A stretch of DNA of 64,000 nt from Diadema setosum (Eukaryota > Echinodermata > Echinoidea > Diadematoida > Diadematidae): contig NC_092694.1 in assembly GCF_964275005.1 (NCBI RefSeq), positions 28,082,632 to 28,146,631 on the forward strand. The letters are read 5' to 3'. Made by a program: the position numbers and the translations under genes. Positions 1-10,513 of this stretch are shown in pieces (within the stretch, counting starts at the first letter, position 1; each line of letters starts with the position of its first letter). The notes below the pieces were generated by a model, which ran no database searches, was not told the DNA's origin, and saw only the letters and a program-made list of their open reading frames with translations.

Positions 1-289
1 CGGCAACTTTGTGTTGGTTTCATGATGCAGGGTCACTTTTATGTCTGCCAAACTTGCTGAAGTAGTTTTTCAGAGTTGAAAATATTAACGCTTGACCTAA
101 CAAGCTCACATTTACCCTTACCCCTCCCCCCCCCTCCGATACACACACACACACACGCTACACAAGTTCCACTGGCCCTGCCATTCGTGGTGTTTGTCTG
201 AACTTTAATTTGTGCTATCATTGTTGACATCGTGCACCAAGGATTGACCAGAGCCTTGTGTGAAGGTGAGAAGTTAATATTAACTTAGT
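1..289. other. Upstream flank and probable 5'UTR intron of SLC7A-like gene 1
   Basis: No coding region is seen. The segment carries a poly-C and CA microsatellite (about 121-157) and then sequence that matches the upstream flank of the second transporter copy (about 31900-32070), including the shared stretch TTTGTCTGAACTTTAA. The flank is therefore part of the duplicated unit. It probably holds the end of a 5'UTR intron whose acceptor is at 312-314. No promoter motif is convincing. Confidence 0.6.
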
Positions 290-314
290 TAACTGACCCT
301 TTCTCTATTGGCAG
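290..314 (+). other. Candidate 3' splice site in the 5'UTR of SLC7A-like gene 1
   Basis: A pyrimidine-rich run (TTTCTCTATTGGCAG) ends in CAG at 312-314. The second copy has an even stronger tract at the same relative place, ending TTTTTATTGACAG at 32083. Downstream sequence is conserved up to the start codon, and no other exon is needed for the reading frame. I infer a spliced leader exon farther upstream, with the whole coding region in one exon. Confidence 0.55.
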
Positions 315-442
315 TCAGTTTATGAAACCCTTGACAAATCCAAAGTCTGATCTGTGTTGCCAAACAGGTAAGGAAGTATCACACGAGGAGGTATTCCTTG
401 TTTGCTCCTACCGGCTACTTTCACAATAATCCTTTACCGATC

Positions 443-1969
443 ATGGCAGATACTGGTCTTTTCCGAAGCGGTTCTACGGACACACGTTGGCCTCAGGCTC
501 ACGCACAGGACGATGAGTTTGGCGAACATGACAGTGACAATGAACATTCGCACGGTTCAAGCAATGTGTCTCTTGACCGGGTCAAGCTCCAGCAGAATTT
601 GAGTCTTTTAGACGCTGTCATGATCATCGTGGGCATCATAATAGGATCAGGAATTTTCATTTCTCCGAAGGGAGTCATTGCCGGTGTAGGTAGTGTCGGA
701 GCGACCGTTCTTGTGTGGGTGTCGTGTGGCTTCCTCAGTCTGTTAGGTGCTTTGTCGTTTGCAGAGCTTGGAACTATGATCCGAGAGAATGGCGGTATGT
801 ACATTTACATCTATCGGACGTACGGTAGCTTCGTGGGATTTCTCGTGTTCTGGACCCTGGCGACCGTTGTCGACCCAGCAGGCAACGCTGTCATGGCTTT
901 CTTATTTTCTCACTACACTCTGTACCCTCTCTACCCAGACCCAGACTGCCCACCACCCAAGGCAGCAGTCAAACTTGTAGCGATGTCAGGAATCTGGCTT
1001 ATGATGTTCATCAACTGTAGGAGCATCAGAATGTCAGCTCTTTTGCAAAAAGTAACATCAATGTGTAAGCTCATCGCTTTAACCGTTATAATCATTTTCG
1101 GAGCGATTCATATCGGAAGAGGAAATACCGATGTGTTCAAACAACCCTTCGATGGAACTAATCTGAGCGGCGTTGGCACCGCTTTTTATTCGGGTCTTTA
1201 CTCACTGGCTGGATGGCAGTGTATTACATTGGTCACTGAAGAACTGAAACACCCGGAAAGGAATCTTCCCAAAGCAATTACTTTATCAGTGATAACGGTG
1301 ACCGTGTTATATGTCATGGTAAATCTCTCATACCTTGCCGTTCTGTCCACAGTCCAGCTTCTCGAATCCGATGCAGTGGCCTACAGCTTCGGTGCACAAG
1401 TCTTGGGCAATTTTACGTGGGTGATACCCGTTTCTGTCGTGCTATCGTGCCTTGGATCTTTGAATGGCGCCCTCCTTACCATGTCCAGATTATTCTTTGC
1501 CGCCGCCAGGGTTGGACAGTCTCCGAATTTCCTGGCGACGATTGATGTCCGCCGTAAGCTCCCAATTTTATCGGTTATGGCAACATCCTTGACCACTGCG
1601 ATATACTGCCTAGTGGATGACATATTCATTTCATTGAATATTTTCAGCTTTGTGTTGTGGTTCATCCATTGTATTTCAGTGTCGTGTTTACTTTATTTAA
1701 GGGTCAAGGAGCCGCATCGAGAAATACCTTTTAGAGTTCATATCATCATACCCGTTATCTTCGGTATTTCATGCGTATGTCTGACCGTGCTATGCCTCTT
1801 GGAAGCACCCGAGGACGCCGCCGTAGCATCTGCTGTTGCTTGTGCAGGCATTCCGATATATTACATCTCGGTTCGAGTGGGCAACAAATCAAGGTGGTTG
1901 AGAGAAATAAATAAAGATGTGACAACATTCTTTCAAAAACTTTTCTTTGTTACTGTAGAGGATCCGTAA
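443..1969 (+). CDS. SLC7 family amino-acid transporter light chain, copy 1 (intronless)
   Basis: A single-exon gene of 508 codons for a 12-helix plasma-membrane amino-acid exchanger of the LAT/b0,+AT (SLC7) family. The first ATG of the conserved frame is at 443. The open frame continues upstream, but only without an ATG, and the paralogue at 32209 has exactly the same length from its ATG. Visible motifs are GSGIF in the unwound first helix (residues 68-72), FAELG at 106-110, RENGGMY at 114-120, and Cys169 in the second outer loop, where LAT proteins form the disulfide to an SLC3 heavy chain. AGW and TEE (257-259, 265-267) are followed by PERNLPKAI. The N-terminus (about 1-50) is hydrophilic and acidic. 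There is no C-terminal extension, as expected for light chains. Every classical motif is intact, so this copy looks functional. The exact substrate class (neutral, cationic or cystine) cannot be read from sequence. Arylsulfatase copy 1 converges on it from the right. Confidence 0.92.
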   Translation: MADTGLFRSGSTDTRWPQAHAQDDEFGEHDSDNEHSHGSSNVSLDRVKLQQNLSLLDAVMIIVGIIIGSGIFISPKGVIAGVGSVGATVLVWVSCGFLSLLGALSFAELGTMIRENGGMYIYIYRTYGSFVGFLVFWTLATVVDPAGNAVMAFLFSHYTLYPLYPDPDCPPPKAAVKLVAMSGIWLMMFINCRSIRMSALLQKVTSMCKLIALTVIIIFGAIHIGRGNTDVFKQPFDGTNLSGVGTAFYSGLYSLAGWQCITLVTEELKHPERNLPKAITLSVITVTVLYVMVNLSYLAVLSTVQLLESDAVAYSFGAQVLGNFTWVIPVSVVLSCLGSLNGALLTMSRLFFAAARVGQSPNFLATIDVRRKLPILSVMATSLTTAIYCLVDDIFISLNIFSFVLWFIHCISVSCLLYLRVKEPHREIPFRVHIIIPVIFGISCVCLTVLCLLEAPEDAAVASAVACAGIPIYYISVRVGNKSRWLREINKDVTTFFQKLFFVTVEDP

Positions 1970-2496
1970 TACACAGTTCACATACAGTAAGCTCAAATCG
2001 AAAAATATTATAATGTATACAGTATGTCCCCCCCCCCCCGCCCCCCCCCCCCCCAAAAAAATACAATCAGATTTATGCAATGATAACACGCACATTGATT
2101 AAACTGTCTGAATGCTACTTCAGGGTCTTAAAATATAACATCTTAGCTCTATTTTGCAGAAAACCCCATTCAATTTGGTTAAGCGGTCACAGCGAAATGT
2201 GGATTGTTGCAAAGCATGTCATGAGTCTGATTCTTCTAAGTTCAGCACTTGGATGCTCTTGTATGTGAACACAATAGACAGAACTTGGAGGGAAGAGATT
2301 CCTGTCATGCTCAACAAAATTGTTATTAATTAATAGAGAAAATAGATGATGCACAATAAAGTTAGCGGGTTTCAAAGCCAGCTTGATCTTCCAGTATGCA
2401 ATTTCATCCTGCCACTGTTTGCAATCATCTATTCAAGTACTGTCTGCTTTATTTTTTTAAAGCAATACAATGCAGAGAGCCTTCCGAGCCTTGTCT
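1970..2496. other. 3' flank of SLC7A-like gene 1
   Basis: Non-coding. The first ~20 bases after the stop match the flank of copy 2 (after 33735). A poly-C run lies at about 2027-2054, followed by unique AT-rich sequence. From about 2320 the sequence matches 30300-30480, the rearranged third scrap of the duplication. No clear polyadenylation signal close to the stop was singled out. Confidence 0.6.
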
Positions 2497-2504
2497 GTCC
2501 ACCC

Positions 2505-2755
2505 CAGTTGCGTATCAATAAAGAGAGTCTTGCCAACTCGTAAATTGGACGTCATGTCGTTGCCCAGCGTGCACGTTCGCACGTAATAATGAAACCCTAC
2601 CAAAAGGGGTAGTGAACAATGTGCATTGCGTATGAGCGCCCTTTGGTAACGACATGGCTCCGCAAAGATCACGGGACCACTTTTGACCAATCAAGGGCTT
2701 CAAAACGCATACGCCGAAAACCGAGTTGGCCAGACTCTCTTTATATACGGCACTG
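2505..2755. mobile_element. hAT-type MITE, 251 bp, with 8-bp target-site duplication
   Basis: The element begins CAGTTGCG and ends CACTG. The two ends are imperfect inverted repeats that share AAGAGAGTC and GCCAACTCG. It is flanked by the direct repeat GTCCACCC at 2497-2504 and 2756-2763. CAGTG-like tips plus an 8-bp duplication are the hAT hallmark. The matching sequence at about 30484-30515 lacks the insert and shows one copy of the target, which confirms an insertion. There is no transposase, so it is non-autonomous. The open frames over it are chance. Confidence 0.85.
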
Positions 2756-2763
2756 GTCCACCC

Positions 2764-3255
2764 CAATCACTGCAATCGCAGTTGTAGATCTGCTTCTGTT
2801 AGAAAATTATATCAATTCTTTGCAATTATGCGTAAAAACGTATGATGATAGATATTTTTGTCACGTTTCTTCATTTTTTTATCATTACACAAATATATTT
2901 GAAGTTCATTATGAAAAATCATGAGGTAGGATTCGAAAGATCTCCTTTGAAAAGTTATCTGGTTAAGAACTGAAGTAAAAGGCTTCAAAAATGCGGAGAA
3001 GGTGGGGTTGAATCAGAAATTACATGAAGAATAATCATGTTAAACACAGTTTGTTTGTTTGTTTGTTTGTTTGTTGTTGTTTTTTGTTCGGGTTCTTTTC
3101 TATAACTCGATGTTTCTCAAATTCCCTTTCCTCTATTACTCTTTAGGTGAAGGTTCTTGTTCGATGACATTAATTTCCAGCAAAAAAACAAAAACAAAAA
3201 CAAAAGCAAAAAAAAAAACAAAAAAAAAACACGCAAACAGATATACAGTGTAGAT
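2764..3255. other. Duplicated intergenic flank with low-complexity runs
   Basis: Non-coding. The piece 2764-2830 matches 30505-30580. The piece 2960-3180 (GGCTTCAAAAATGCGG onward) matches 39750-39900 in unit 2. A TTTG run (3049-3085) and a poly-A/CAAAA run (3180-3235) are simple sequence. No gene is seen. Confidence 0.6.
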
Positions 3256-3941
3256 AAACTCCTCAAAATGAGTTTTGCAATTCAAGTTTGATTTATCATA
3301 TTTCTTTTATATTCTTTTATCTTTATTAAATATGACGTCATAAGAAAGCCTGCTTAATTGTCTTTGAAATGACACCTCACTTGCTATGATTGGGTGTTCT
3401 TGGAATGTGCAAAACAGCTGAGTATGGGTACAGATCAAAAGTGAAAAGTCGCAATAATTCTGCTATTGATAATGTACAGTTTTGATGAAAAAAGTCACTG
3501 GAATAAGCAACGCTGAAATGAGAGCACTTTCACAAATTCCCATTTCCTAGACATTAGATGACTGTTTGGTCAACCTTTATGTTTAATTCCTATCTGCAGA
3601 TACTACTGCAGATTTTAATTCATGGATGAAGCCTGGAATCTAATGATAATCTCACAATGCAATCTTTTCAAGCACATTCCTTCCCTGAAACGACAAAGCA
3701 AATGGGAATTATACTATTTGACATAACACGTTTGCTCTATTTTGCAACATTTCACATTGACCTTTCCTCATACTCAGTCATACTGTGCATTCAAGGAATC
3801 CCCAATCATAGCAAGTGAGGTGTCATTTTTAAAGGTAATTAATCAGGCTTTCTTATGATGTCATATTTGATGAAGATAATGCGGGTATAAGAGAAATGTG
3901 ATATAATTATCAAACCTTAGTTGCAGAACTTATTGGAGTTA
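3256..3941. mobile_element. DNA transposon derivative with ~200-bp terminal inverted repeats
   Basis: The left arm (3256-~3450) is matched in reverse by the right arm (~3735-3941). Key shared blocks are TCATAAGAAAGCCTG and GACACCTCACTTGCTATGAT. The ~290-bp centre has no open frame. Unit 2 lacks this element at the matching place (about 39930), so it inserted after the duplication or was lost there. It resembles a foldback or long-TIR MITE; the superfamily is not assigned and no clear target duplication was seen. Confidence 0.75.
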
Positions 3942-3945
3942 ATAT

Positions 3946-4197
3946 ATGAAGGGTTTGTTTGCAAAAACCGATAAGTCCATTTTTGAAGATTTTGAAGTAC
4001 GATCTCTGTTATAAAGTACAAAATAATACCTTTTAAATGACATATTGGTCACTACATATAATGGTATATTTTTGAAGTTATTGTCAAAAGAAGCAAAACA
4101 TTTCTTATTATTTTCTTCATTTTTCTTGACCTTTAATCGCAAATATCTCCATTTGGCAAATATGGACTTATCGGTTTTTGCAAACAAACTCTTCATA
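3946..4197 (-). mobile_element. MITE family A, copy 1 (~252 bp)
   Basis: Termini ATGAAGGGTTTGTTTGCAAA and its reverse complement enclose ~250 bp, with TIRs of about 38 bp that include ACCGATAAGTCCA. Copies at 4196-4449, 6136-6388 and 25482-25731 match along their whole length. The flanks are TA-rich, which suggests TA or TATA targets. It carries a long open frame on the - strand that spans TIR to TIR, most likely a by-product of composition. Confidence 0.85.
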
Positions 4198-4449
4198 TGA
4201 AGAGTTTGTTTGCAAAAACCGATAAGTCCATTTTTGAAGATTTTGAAGTACAATCTCTGTCATAAAGTACAAAATAATACCTTTTAAATGATATATTGGT
4301 CACTACATATAAAGGTACATTTTTGAAGTTATGGTCAAAAGAAGTCAAATTTTTCTTATTATTCTCCTTATTTTTCTTGACCTTTAATCGCAAATATCTC
4401 CATTTGGCAAATATGGACTTATCGGCTTTTGCAAACAAACTCTTCATAT
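4196..4449 (-). mobile_element. MITE family A, copy 2, abutting copy 1
   Basis: Same family and orientation as the neighbour. The two copies share the CATATG junction at 4194-4199, so they sit head to tail with no spacer. This can arise by insertion of one copy into the TA terminus of the other, or by unequal exchange. Confidence 0.85.
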
Positions 4450-4464
4450 ATAATGTATGTATAT

Positions 4465-4515
<51 letters not shown>

Positions 4516-4944
4516 TTACTTAAATAATGGGCGAATATTTACCAGAAGAATTGGTAATGGAGAGTTGGATACTTTTTGCCCCGCTGTTGTGTAAGTGACG
4601 CATTCCCTTTGCGTGTTGGGTAATTTTTGTTGGGCAACTGATACTTAGGTAGAAATTCGCCTTATACAATTGACCAACATTATTTTGCACATTAAACCTG
4701 GGTATTTCTTACAAGTACCGGGTAAGTTTGTTACGTTCCTTTTTAAGTTGGTAAATTTTCATGGAGAAGTAAAAAAGTCTATGCGTGTACGTGTGTATGT
4801 GTGTATGTATGTGACGGTGTGTGTGTGGTATAGGCCTACCCGTATGGAAGGATGGCCGAACCTTACGATTTTGTAGGGGGTACCAAGAATTATTATAGGG
4901 TGTTCTCCGTTTTAGGAAAGGGAGGGGGACAATACACAAACACA

Positions 4945-4981
<37 letters not shown>

Positions 4982-4984
4982 GTC

Positions 4985-5059
<75 letters not shown>
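4450..5059. repeat. Microsatellite-rich spacer: (TA)n, (CA)n, (CT)n, (TA)n
   Basis: (TA)n occupies 4470-4513, (CA)n 4935-4976, (CT)n 4985-5020 and (TA)n 5021-5059. Between them (4520-4930) lies unique sequence with TTGGGTAA/TTGGGCAA motifs, like those at 7150-7485. No gene is seen. Confidence 0.8.
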
Positions 5060-5062
<3 letters not shown>

Positions 5063-5997
5063 CACGCATTTTGGTTAAGATGTTTGATGTACTATTATGT
5101 ATATAGCATTACTTGTTTTTCATTGTTTTCATGATTATTGTACAAGTCTATGTAAAGGATGTCTCGCTAGCGCTATCACAAATTACTAGGTTAGCAAGCC
5201 CAATCCCAATTGCTTTGCATACAGCGGAGTACTCTCTTTGGCCATCTTCTTTGTTCTTCTGACTTTCACATGTCTTTCTGTGCCTCCCTCGCTCTGACTT
5301 TGCTTTCACCTTCAGTACTTTCCCTTTGTCCCTTCTCACTCGACATTGCCTTGTCTTTCAGAACTCTTGCCTTGCTCTCCGCAGTCCAACCTTGCCCTGA
5401 CTTTCAGAGTCCCTGCCCTTACCCTTCGCCCTTGCCACTCACTGTCCTTCAACCTTTTTCAGCTTGCTTCCTTTCCCTCTGACTTTCACTATCCTTCAGC
5501 CCTTTGTGCTTGCTTCCTATCTTGACTTTCTCCTGTCCTTGTATCCTCTCCTTGCCTATGACTTTCAGCTCTTCATCTATGCGCTCAAAGACGCCCTTCT
5601 CCTATATTCTCCGCAGCGCGATAAACGTCTTTCTCGTGACTTTCATGACTGGTCCTCTCTATCTCTCTCGAACAAGAGGAGCTTGTTTGACAGCGGTATA
5701 TAAGACAGACTTTGCGCTTATCTCGAGAGAATTGACCTAGAGGAGAGTGTTACTGTGTCCGCCAAGAGTGAAACCCGTGTTTGAACAGCGAGAGAGTAAC
5801 CTACCTACGAGAGAGATAAAGAGTCAACCTGTCCAGAAACGGTCTTCAGTCTTGTTAGCTTTCCGTATTAATTAGTCTAAGTCTTTCACCGCATCGCATC
5901 CCTCATGCCTGGCGAGACATCCTCAAAATCCACCCTTGTAAATGTGTTCGAGTGATTCTCCACATTAAACTTCTTTAACCGTGACTTCTGCCTGACA
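5060..5997 (+). mobile_element. Probable solo LTR of a retrotransposon (fossil)
   Basis: The ~938-bp block starts TGTCA and ends TGACA, the TG...CA form of LTR ends. It contains a TATA-like box (TATATAAG near 5696) and a late ATTAAA-type polyadenylation region near 5963, in the order of an LTR promoter and terminator. No internal coding region follows, so it looks like a solo LTR or a remnant. Ty3/Gypsy type is a guess. Unit 2 has no counterpart, which places it after the duplication. It is not an intact element. Confidence 0.45.
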
Positions 5998-6135
5998 ACT
6001 GTAATTTCTATGTGTCCCTCGGCATCCATCGACAAAGAACTTCAACATATAGCGGGACTTTATTTTGGGACATTTACAGAATTGGAATTATATTCTGCCC
6101 ATCATCGACAAATATAGGTCGCCGTTACAATATAT

Positions 6136-6388
6136 ATGAAGGGTTTGTTTGCAAAAACCGATAAGTCCATTTTTTTAAGATTTTGAGGTACGATCTCTGT
6201 CATAAAGTACAAAATAATACCTTTTAAATGATATATTGGTCACTACATATAAAAGTAGATTTTTGAAGTTATGGTCAAAAGAAGCCAAAATTTTCTTATT
6301 ATTCACTTTATTTTTCTTGACCTTTAATCGCAAATATGTCCATTTGGCAAATATGGACTTATCGGTTTTTGCAAACAAACTCTTCATA
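6136..6388 (-). mobile_element. MITE family A, copy 3
   Basis: This is a full-length relative of 3946-4197 in the same orientation, flanked by TATATA on both sides. TIRs and interior are intact. Confidence 0.85.
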
Positions 6389-7149
6389 TATATATAAGCA
6401 AGAGTTACATGTACATAGCGGACGTATTTTGACATGATTTTCTTACGTTTCCCTTTATTCCGTCAACACCGGAGGGGTTAAAAAATCCACATTGTGGGAG
6501 TATCTGTCTGTGGGATTAAACTACAGGATACTCCAACAATATTGCTAGTTTGTGATTTGTGCGTGTTTGTGTGTGTGTGTGTGTCTGTGTGTGTGTCTGT
6601 GTGTGTGTGTACATGCGTGTGTGTGTCGGTTTGTGTGCAAATAGTTAGATGACACAATTTGAAACCTAAATACCTGATTGGAATTGCTTACCACTTCATT
6701 CCAGATTAAAACCCAGCAACTAAAAACACTGAAATTTTGATACCAGTTGATACCAGTTGGTTTCTATTGGTTTCTACTGTTTTTGTTTTTTGCTCATGAA
6801 TATTTATAAGCTATGCAAATTCTCTTCGTGATAAAGATAAAATATTGTTAGATTAAATGCTTTTTATGATTTCAATAAACTCTGAAATGTCTGAAATGTA
6901 TTAGGAATGTATTTAATATTATTGCCGTGATATTCACAATTTCAACTTGTACCTTTGATGAGGTATTTTCATATTCTTATAATAAAAGTGTAATCTACTT
7001 GGTAACCATGTCTTAAAGCATTACAACTAAATGGCTCTATATATGTGAATGAAATATCCTTAGTAAAAACTAGGTCTAGGATGTAGGCTAAGCCTAGACG
7101 TACTTGTAGGAATAGGCTTTACGACTAGCTGTAGGATTATGATAGGTTA
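6389..7149. other. Spacer without recognised gene; (GT)n at 6563-6640
   Basis: AT-rich sequence with a GT microsatellite and a few short direct repeats (TTGATACCAG at about 6738 and 6750; TCTGAAATG at about 6881). Nothing coding or structured is recognised. Confidence 0.5.
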
Positions 7150-7485
7150 GACATGAACAATGTCTTGACATACACATGTTCTGGTAAACACCCATACATC
7201 AAATACTTCAACACAAAATTAATTTTGTCAACAATATCTGATTGGGTAAAACTGGTTGGGCAAATGATTATCCAACTCAAAGTATAACCAACGGTTGGGA
7301 AATTGCAAAGTTGGGTAAAGTCTGATTGGTCAACAGCTGATGAGCAATTTAATTTGCCCAACCACATAGCAAACTCATTACCCAACATCAGTTGGGCAGA
7401 TTTTAACCAATAGTTGTGTGGACAGTATGTTGCCCAGTGTTGGTTAAAAGTTGAGCATTTTTTGGCCCAACTATTTTAAGAGTAT
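7150..7485. repeat. Decayed repeat rich in TTGGGCAA/TTGGGTAA motifs
   Basis: Variants of TTGGGCAA, GTTGGGTAA and their complements recur on both strands about a dozen times. The right part ends GGCCCAACTATTTTAAGAGT, which looks like a MITE terminus. No matching left terminus was found. It is probably an old DNA-transposon fragment with subterminal repeats. Confidence 0.45.
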
Positions 7486-7877
7486 ATCTTAACAATTATA
7501 AATGTCGTTTCATAATTATTTGCCTTGACTGTGAATTGACTAGAAGATATATTAATACAGTTAGGAAGACTATCCAAAAGTCAGGCACATAATGAATTTA
7601 TAAGATGAAAATTTCTGGCATTGCGAATTGCATAGGAATGAAGAGTGTTATTATGCTGTAAGCATGCCTGCTATCATTGAAGTCGACACGGAGCAAAAAT
7701 AATTATACTCAGTAAAGCATCCATTTAATCTCACATGCTTTACTGTAATGATGTAACTGCAATCTGATTTTTTTCTTAGCATGTAACTAAGTGAGCTTAT
7801 CCACGTAGTACTATTGATTTTACGAGTGTATGGCTAGATCTTTGCATCGTGTACCAATGCGGTGAGCTTGAATTATT
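7486..7877. other. Duplicated intergenic flank
   Basis: From about 7650 this matches 40360-40582 in unit 2, including TGCATCGTGT and CAATGCGGTGA. Only non-coding sequence is seen. Confidence 0.6.
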
Positions 7878-8139
7878 TGTGACTCTTCATCAAAAATCCA
7901 ACAAAAAAAAAATGCTAGACGTGGATTTTTAGCTAAGAGCAGATTCTGAAAGAGCAGACTTTGATCTTTCAATAACTCGATTCAAATAGACTCTCCTAAT
8001 CTATCCTAATATTGGAAAGAAAGCGCACACTCCAGAGAAGTGTGAACAAAGAAAAGAGGCTCTGAAGTACAGGTCTATTCAAAGCGCTTAATCTGCACCA
8101 AGCCGTGCTAGCTGTGCGATGAATGGGGTAAAAAAAAAC

Positions 8140-8177
<38 letters not shown>

Positions 8178-8605
8178 AAAACAGGATGTAAACCAACAGA
8201 GCAAGAACAACGAAGTGATTATCGGATTAAGCTGACATTGAGCATGATTTATTATCAAATTTTGTCCATGATTACTGCCAACTTTCAAAGCAGGAGCATC
8301 ATCCTTTTAAAACTAATTAGACTTGAAAGTGAAGAGTATGTATTGGTACAGGGTTTTTAAGAAATGAAAAGGGGACTCTATAAAACACACTTTATCAAAC
8401 TATTGCACACACACAAAAAGGCCAAAGGAACAATTTTCTGTTCTTTTAATTATTTCCAAACGTTCGCATGATGTAGAAGACTTGCTCTTTCAGAAAATAT
8501 GAAAAACTGAACATTAGCTTGGTTGACCCAATTTCACCTATTTTCAGTCCTCGCCCAAAATCAGTGCACGGGACTTTTTTGCTGGTTTTGTGATGCAAGG
8601 TCACA
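7878..8605 (+). mobile_element. MITE family B (TGTGACC termini), copy 1
   Basis: The ~690-730-bp element has TGTGAC... and ...GGTCACA ends and ~35-bp TIRs containing CAAAAAGTCG-like blocks. The copy contains a (CA)n expansion at 8140-8172. It has no transposase. The same insertion with the same flanks is present at 40583-41281, so it was in place before the segmental duplication. Confidence 0.85.
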
Positions 8606-9778
8606 TTTGTGATGACGGTGTGCAAGCCACAGCAGCGATGGATACATACACCACATGACATGTACAAAACTTAAGGGAATGTACACATTTGTATAGTGGG
8701 AGATAATATAAAGGCCGGAGCTGATAGGGAAGCCCCTGTATAAACCAAAACCAAAACGTTGTTCACGGAAGCCATTAACACTGGATTATACAATGTATAT
8801 ACATACGAACTTATTTGGTTGTAAATCATAGCCTCCAAGACCCCAGATTACTTCAGTTGTAGCACGAGAGTAAAATGTGCAGTATATATTCTTTTTTGTG
8901 ATTGTCTGAAAGTTTAAATCAAGCTAAAGCAAATAAATAAAATGGAATGTAATGAAATGAAAAGGTCATAATAACGGAGTTTCGTCTTCAACCGGCCCGA
9001 ACTATCTGATATTCGGACTGCCAGTGCTCCTGGGGCCAATCTGTAATCATGCCGACCTGAATTAAGTAAAGGAAGCCGCTACCCACCAGTCCTATGTTGT
9101 GATAGGAAACGCTTTTTTTTTTCGACTTTACGCAGAAGTCGAATATCGCAACAGCATAAATCGATATGTTTTAAGCCGTTGAGGACGGAGTGATTTTGAT
9201 CATCTAACGCGGAGTTTACGGTATTAACTGTAAATTTACGACTGTAACTTGTACTGGTTTTCTACACTCATAGTCACTGTGATAGAGGTTGCATGTGTGC
9301 TATGCCGCTAACCGTTGTCAGGCACTACGGTTTTCTTTGCATAGCCCAATATTACTCATGCATAAAGCACACCCCTTGCAATTCACGATATGTAGACTTG
9401 TTCATTCTATTTTTCCCCAGTACTGTTCTAATAACGTTTGAATGTGCAAGATGTTGGAACCTAGGCCCTATATGTTTTGATTACTTTGTTTGCTTGACTT
9501 CCTTGACTTGAACTCAACACAATAGCCTAGGTTATAAAAAAAAAAAACACGGAAAAAATACGGAAAAAACACAAAACAAAAACACAAAAAAAGAGAAAAA
9601 CTACTCTCTGGCTCGGGTCTTACAGTTTAGCACGTTCAATTTCTTCCTGTTATCAACTCCATCAGAGCTGATTCATTCCCGCTTGTTCATTTGGTTTGGT
9701 TTGGTTTTATTTCTGCATTAAACTTCTATCTCCAAGTACAACAACAAATCAAAACAAAATGATACAGTGCATGCAAAG

Positions 9779-9816
<38 letters not shown>

Positions 9817-10342
9817 ACATACAAATCAAAACAAGGACTGTCAATTTCCTAAACAATATCTCCTCCAATAACATACAATGGATTAAAGGAACATTAAGCA
9901 TATTGTATTCCTATGTGAACAAAGGAGAAATAAGTACAGCTAGGGGACCGTCATAAGCAGAGCTTGACGTCGATGAGACCCTGTTTTCTGAAGTGATTTC
10001 CTCTTTCCATGGAATCTAGACGACACACGGATTGCTAACCTCAGACATTTAACCGTGGATCTAGCTTCATGATGAAACCGTGAAAGAGAGGGAAGAACAA
10101 GCACATGTTCCTGCAAACTGTGAAACCGCATGAAGAATCGAAAATCGGCTGTTGTAAATCTGGGCAAATTAACCTCGATAATTGGTTATCACTCCATCGC
10201 GATTGTCGTCTGAAGTCTAAAACTTCGGTTCTGTTTTCGCTTTCCTGTGTAGCTATTGTGCACACATACACGGAAGTGAGAGTATCGGAACGAGCCACAG
10301 CGCCGTTGACCGTGGTATACACTAACAGACCAATGGACACCA
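8606..10342. other. Duplicated intergenic DNA and likely arylsulfatase 1 3'UTR
   Basis: Sequence 8606-9900 matches 41282-42557 and 9925-10342 matches 44736-45368. Conservation is strongest at 10100-10342, just beyond the arylsulfatase stop, as expected of a 3'UTR on the - strand. Poly-A at 9535-9600 and (GA)n at 9784-9812 are simple sequence. No reading frame is conserved between the two copies. Confidence 0.55.
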
Positions 10343-10513
10343 CTAGCAATCCCACTCCGGTGGGGGTGGGGTGTAGTTGCAGCGGCAGTGCGGTGGGTTG
10401 CAGCACGGCACAACGCTGGGGTCTACTTCGTCGAAGAGAGGGGGCGCTACAGTCATTATGGTCTCTTCGTGCGCCCTCACGTGTTCGGCGACGGTGTCCA
10501 CCACGGAGGCGAG
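10343..10513 (-). CDS. Arylsulfatase 1 exon 8 (C-terminus)
   Basis: The acceptor TCTCAACAG precedes CTCGCCTCC, and the exon runs open for 56 codons to a TAG at 10343-10345. It ends in a Cys-rich proline tail (VPCCNPP, CRCNYTPPPPEW). It has one codon more than copy 2 but the same frame, so this exon itself is undamaged. Confidence 0.8.
   Translation of the reverse strand, partial: LASVVDTVAEHVRAHEETIMTVAPPLFDEVDPSVVPCCNPPHCRCNYTPPPPEWDC

Noticed and set aside
398-442. N-terminal extension of transporter copy 1 (15 codons upstream of 443)
   Set aside because: It needs a TTG start. The same frame in copy 2 has no ATG upstream of 32209 either, so the ATG at 443 is preferred.
499-804. Open frames antisense to the transporter (also 1381-1665 and 32265-32570)
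   Set aside because: They mirror the codons of the SLC7A genes. Their conservation between copies is explained by the sense-strand protein.
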